A program made the position numbers and the translations under genes. This document shows positions 6,122 to 8,009 of a DNA stretch of 8,009 bases, piece after piece. How positions within the stretch are numbered: position 1 is the first letter of the stretch; each line of letters starts with the position of its first letter. Source of the stretch: an uncultured Prevotellaceae bacterium (GTDB taxonomy: Bacteria; Bacteroidota; Bacteroidia; Bacteroidales; Muribaculaceae); assembly GCA_937904375.1 (NCBI GenBank), contig CALDIG010000240.1, positions 1 through 8,009 of the forward strand, in the 5' to 3' direction. Below the pieces are notes generated by a model. That model was not told the DNA's origin, searched no databases, and was given only the letters and a program-made list of their open reading frames with translations.

Positions 6122-6622
6122 ATGCAGACAAAGAAAGTTGCTGATACCCTGTCCAATAGCGTTATTATCGAGAACTTCGACAGATTCTTGAAAGATAATG
6201 CTAAGCGACGCACTCCAGAGCGCTCTATGATATTAGAATGCGCTCTAGAGTTCAGCAAGCAGTTCACGGTAGAAAATCTTGTAGAGGCTATGTCGCACAA
6301 GAATTTCACAGTGAGTCAGGCAACGGTATATAACACGGTGCAGTTGCTTGTTGAGGCAGGTGTGTTAAGACAATTCAGTGTCAAAAACCGCAGCCATTAC
6401 GAGAGGGTAGATAATGTTTCGTTTATCCACCTCAAGTGCGAGCATTGCGGCAAGGTGAAATTGGTGAAAGACCCTAATTTCATGGCATATATGAATGCCC
6501 GCAAATTTATGGCTTTCACCACGTCTTATTATAATCTCACCGTCTATGGCGTGTGCAACGACTGCGCAAGAAGAATCAAGCAATTAAAACGCAAGAACAA
6601 AAGTAGCAAAAAAGCAAAATAA
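6122..6622 (+). CDS. Divergent Fur-family transcriptional regulator
   Basis: A 166-residue winged-helix regulator of the Fur/PerR/Zur family. DNA-binding part: RRTPERSMIL at 29-38, FTVENLVEAM at 48-57, and the recognition helix TVSQATVYNTVQLLVEAGVL at 63-82. The dimer domain keeps both CxxC pairs, C106/C109 and C145/C148, so a structural Cys4 zinc site is expected. The usual sensory ligands look largely missing. Where Fur has HHHDH this protein has NVSFIH with only H103 kept; the later conserved His is replaced by Tyr (Y136/Y137); and the His before the second helix is absent. The tail 150-166 is very rich in Lys and Arg. I used the ATG at 6122; a TTG precedes it. It sits 34 bases before the DUF1015 gene and is probably co-transcribed with it. 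The metal or signal sensed cannot be assigned. Confidence 0.85.
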   Translation: MQTKKVADTLSNSVIIENFDRFLKDNAKRRTPERSMILECALEFSKQFTVENLVEAMSHKNFTVSQATVYNTVQLLVEAGVLRQFSVKNRSHYERVDNVSFIHLKCEHCGKVKLVKDPNFMAYMNARKFMAFTTSYYNLTVYGVCNDCARRIKQLKRKNKSSKKAK

Positions 6623-6656
6623 CTTTCTTTATTTATACAATTAACTAAAACACATT

Positions 6657-7901
6657 ATGGCAAATGTAAAACCTTTCAAGGGGCTTCGTCCCCCAAAAGA
6701 GTTAGTAGAAAAAGTGGCTTCCAAGCCTTATGATGTACTTTCGAGCGAAGAGGCAAGGGCAGAGGCTGGCGACAACGAGATGTCGCTCTACCACATCATC
6801 AAGCCTGAAATCGACTTCAACGACGGCACCACCGAACACGACCCGCAGGTTTATGACAAGGCGGTGGAGAACTTCAAGAAGTTCCAAGCCAACGGATGGC
6901 TCGTTCAAGACCCAAAAGAGATGTACTACATCTATGCTCAGACTATGGACGGCCGCACTCAGTATGGCTTCGTGGGTGCCGCCAACTACAAAGACTATGT
7001 GGAAGGCCGCATCAAGAAGCATGAGCTCACCCGCCGTGAGAAGGAAGAGGACCGCATGAAGCACATCCGTGTCAATAACGCCAACGTGGAGCCGGTGTTC
7101 CTGTCGTTCCCCACAAACGAGCCTCTGGAAGCTATCATCGACCAGGTGAAAGTGACTGAGCCTGAGTATGACTTCGTTAGCGAAGACGGCATCGGTCACA
7201 CCCTGTGGTGCATCACCGACGACGCTGTAATCGCAAAGATTACCGAGGAGTTTGACAAGATTCCTTACCTCTACATCGCCGACGGTCACCACCGTACTGC
7301 TGCCGCCGCTCACATCGGAGAGGAGAAGGCACAGGCCGATCCAAACCACACTGGCAAAGAGGAATATAACTACCTGCTGGCAGTTTGCTTCCCCGAATCA
7401 CATCTCAAGGTGATGGACTACAACCGCGTGGTTATGGACCTCAACGGCAACACTCCCGAGGAGTTCCTTGCTAAGGTTGGCGAGCACTTCGACATCGAGT
7501 GCAAGGGCGAAGAGGAGTATCGTCCTGCCAAGCTGCACAACTTCTCGCTCTATCTTGAGGGCAAGTGGTATTCATTGACTGCTAAGGAAGGAACCTACGA
7601 CGACAACGACCCAATCGGCGTGCTTGACGTGAAGATTTCTTCGGACTACATCTTGCGCGACATCCTTGGCATCATGGACCTTCGTACCGACAAGCGCATC
7701 GACTTCGTAGGTGGCATCCGTGGCTTGGGCGAGCTCAAGAAGCGCGTTGACAGTGGTGAGATGAAGATGGCGTTGGCACTCTATCCCGTGACCATGCGTC
7801 AAATCATCAACATTGCCGACAGTGGCAACATCATGCCTCCAAAGGCTACCTGGTTTGAGCCTAAGCTCCGCTCAGGACTCATCATCCACAAGCTCGACTA
7901 A
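6657..7901 (+). CDS. DUF1015 family protein
   Basis: A 414-residue cytosolic protein, full length for the DUF1015 family. Conserved stretches are PFKGLRP at 6-12, ASKPYDVLSSEEA at 21-33, KHELTRREKEEDR at 121-133, ADGHHRTAAA at 208-217, and the C-terminal signature MPPKATWFEPKLRSGL at 393-408. The DGHHR motif resembles the phosphate-binding loop of the ParB/sulfiredoxin-like fold that includes free serine kinases such as archaeal SerK and SbnI. Relatives elsewhere are, as I recall, often encoded beside serA and serC; neither is in this window. A kinase-like role on serine or a related small molecule is therefore a guess. There is no signal peptide or membrane segment. The gene follows the Fur homologue closely and ends 18 bases before a strong terminator. 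Confidence 0.88.
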   Translation: MANVKPFKGLRPPKELVEKVASKPYDVLSSEEARAEAGDNEMSLYHIIKPEIDFNDGTTEHDPQVYDKAVENFKKFQANGWLVQDPKEMYYIYAQTMDGRTQYGFVGAANYKDYVEGRIKKHELTRREKEEDRMKHIRVNNANVEPVFLSFPTNEPLEAIIDQVKVTEPEYDFVSEDGIGHTLWCITDDAVIAKITEEFDKIPYLYIADGHHRTAAAAHIGEEKAQADPNHTGKEEYNYLLAVCFPESHLKVMDYNRVVMDLNGNTPEEFLAKVGEHFDIECKGEEEYRPAKLHNFSLYLEGKWYSLTAKEGTYDDNDPIGVLDVKISSDYILRDILGIMDLRTDKRIDFVGGIRGLGELKKRVDSGEMKMALALYPVTMRQIINIADSGNIMPPKATWFEPKLRSGLIIHKLD

Positions 7902-7919
7902 TCTTTAAGGTCACAATAA

Positions 7920-7957
7920 AAAGCGGGTAGGGCAGTAAATGCTGCTTTACCCGCTTT
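7920..7957 (+). terminator. Strong terminator hairpin behind the DUF1015 gene
   Basis: AAAGCGGGTA (7920-7929) pairs with TACCCGCTTT (7948-7957), and the stem goes on inward through GGGCAG (7930-7935) and CTGCTT (7942-7947) with two G-U pairs. The result is a 16-bp stem with a 6-base loop. Only three T residues follow before the intron-like sequence begins at 7958, so the original T tract appears to have been cut off by the insertion. Confidence 0.85.
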
Positions 7958-8009
7958 GTGTACGACGGGCATGTTATACATCTGTGGTGAAAGTCCACTC
8001 GGGGCGTAG
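7958..8009 (+). mobile_element. 5' end of a group II intron, probably class C (runs off the window)
   Basis: The sequence opens with GTGTACGAC, a variant of the GUGYG start of group II introns, followed by CGGGCATG. A small hairpin GTGG-TGAAAGT-CCAC at 7984-7998 follows. The same order and spacing occur at the start of domain I of the class C intron of Oceanobacillus iheyensis as I remember it (GUGUGCCCGGCAUG, then a GGGUGAGAGUCCC hairpin). The presumed 5' splice site is between T7957 and G7958, right behind a terminator stem, where class C introns insert by recognising the hairpin in the 5' exon. Only 52 bases are visible. The reverse transcriptase/maturase gene and domains V and VI would lie to the right. 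Confidence 0.75.

Noticed and set aside
6702..7349. 215-codon minus-strand frame inside the DUF1015 gene
   Set aside because: Antisense shadow with a Val/Leu-rich product; the sense frame carries the conserved family motifs.

Overview
The window looks like a chromosomal segment from a gut- or rumen-type member of the Bacteroidales (Prevotella or Muribaculaceae-like). This rests on four things: a BspA-type leucine-rich-repeat protein ending in a dockerin-like module; promoter boxes of the Bacteroidetes TAnnTTTG type with hardly any Shine-Dalgarno sequences; degenerate heptamer repeats in the gaps; and a toxin-antitoxin pair of a type I associate with this phylum. Species cannot be fixed from the sequence alone.

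Left part, minus strand (about 37-1700): a lipoate-protein ligase gene (lplA) is followed 50-60 bases downstream by a two-gene toxin-antitoxin operon. The order is an unusual small antitoxin, then a YoeB/Txe-type mRNA interferase whose start overlaps the antitoxin stop. A promoter for the pair lies across the lplA stop codon, and a hairpin plus T-run terminator closes the operon at 37-65. Bases 1-36 hold nothing I can name with confidence.

Middle (1670-3704): a gap with divergent promoters separates lplA from a 620-residue secreted LRR protein on the plus strand. It has a signal peptide, many BspA/TpLRR repeats, three copies of a longer WCNI-containing insert, and a C-terminal pair of dockerin-like calcium loops. 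The gap 3705-3947 holds a degenerate 7-base tandem repeat and a weak promoter candidate.

Right part, plus strand (3948-7901): four co-directional genes, galactokinase (galK), a sugar-phosphate nucleotidyltransferase-like protein, a divergent Fur-family regulator and a DUF1015 protein. Gaps are 72, 68 and 34 bases. The only clear terminator is the strong hairpin after the last gene, so one or two transcripts are plausible. GalK and the nucleotidyltransferase could form a phosphorylate-then-activate pair for a sugar; the Fur homologue may control itself and the DUF1015 gene.

Right edge (7958-8009): directly after the terminator stem the sequence changes into the 5' end of a group II intron of class C type, whose body runs off the window. 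Insertion just behind an intrinsic terminator hairpin is the known target habit of class C introns. This is the most notable feature here. Three successive gaps (after the LRR gene, galK and the nucleotidyltransferase gene) also carry short-period degenerate tandem repeats that begin just after the stop codons.
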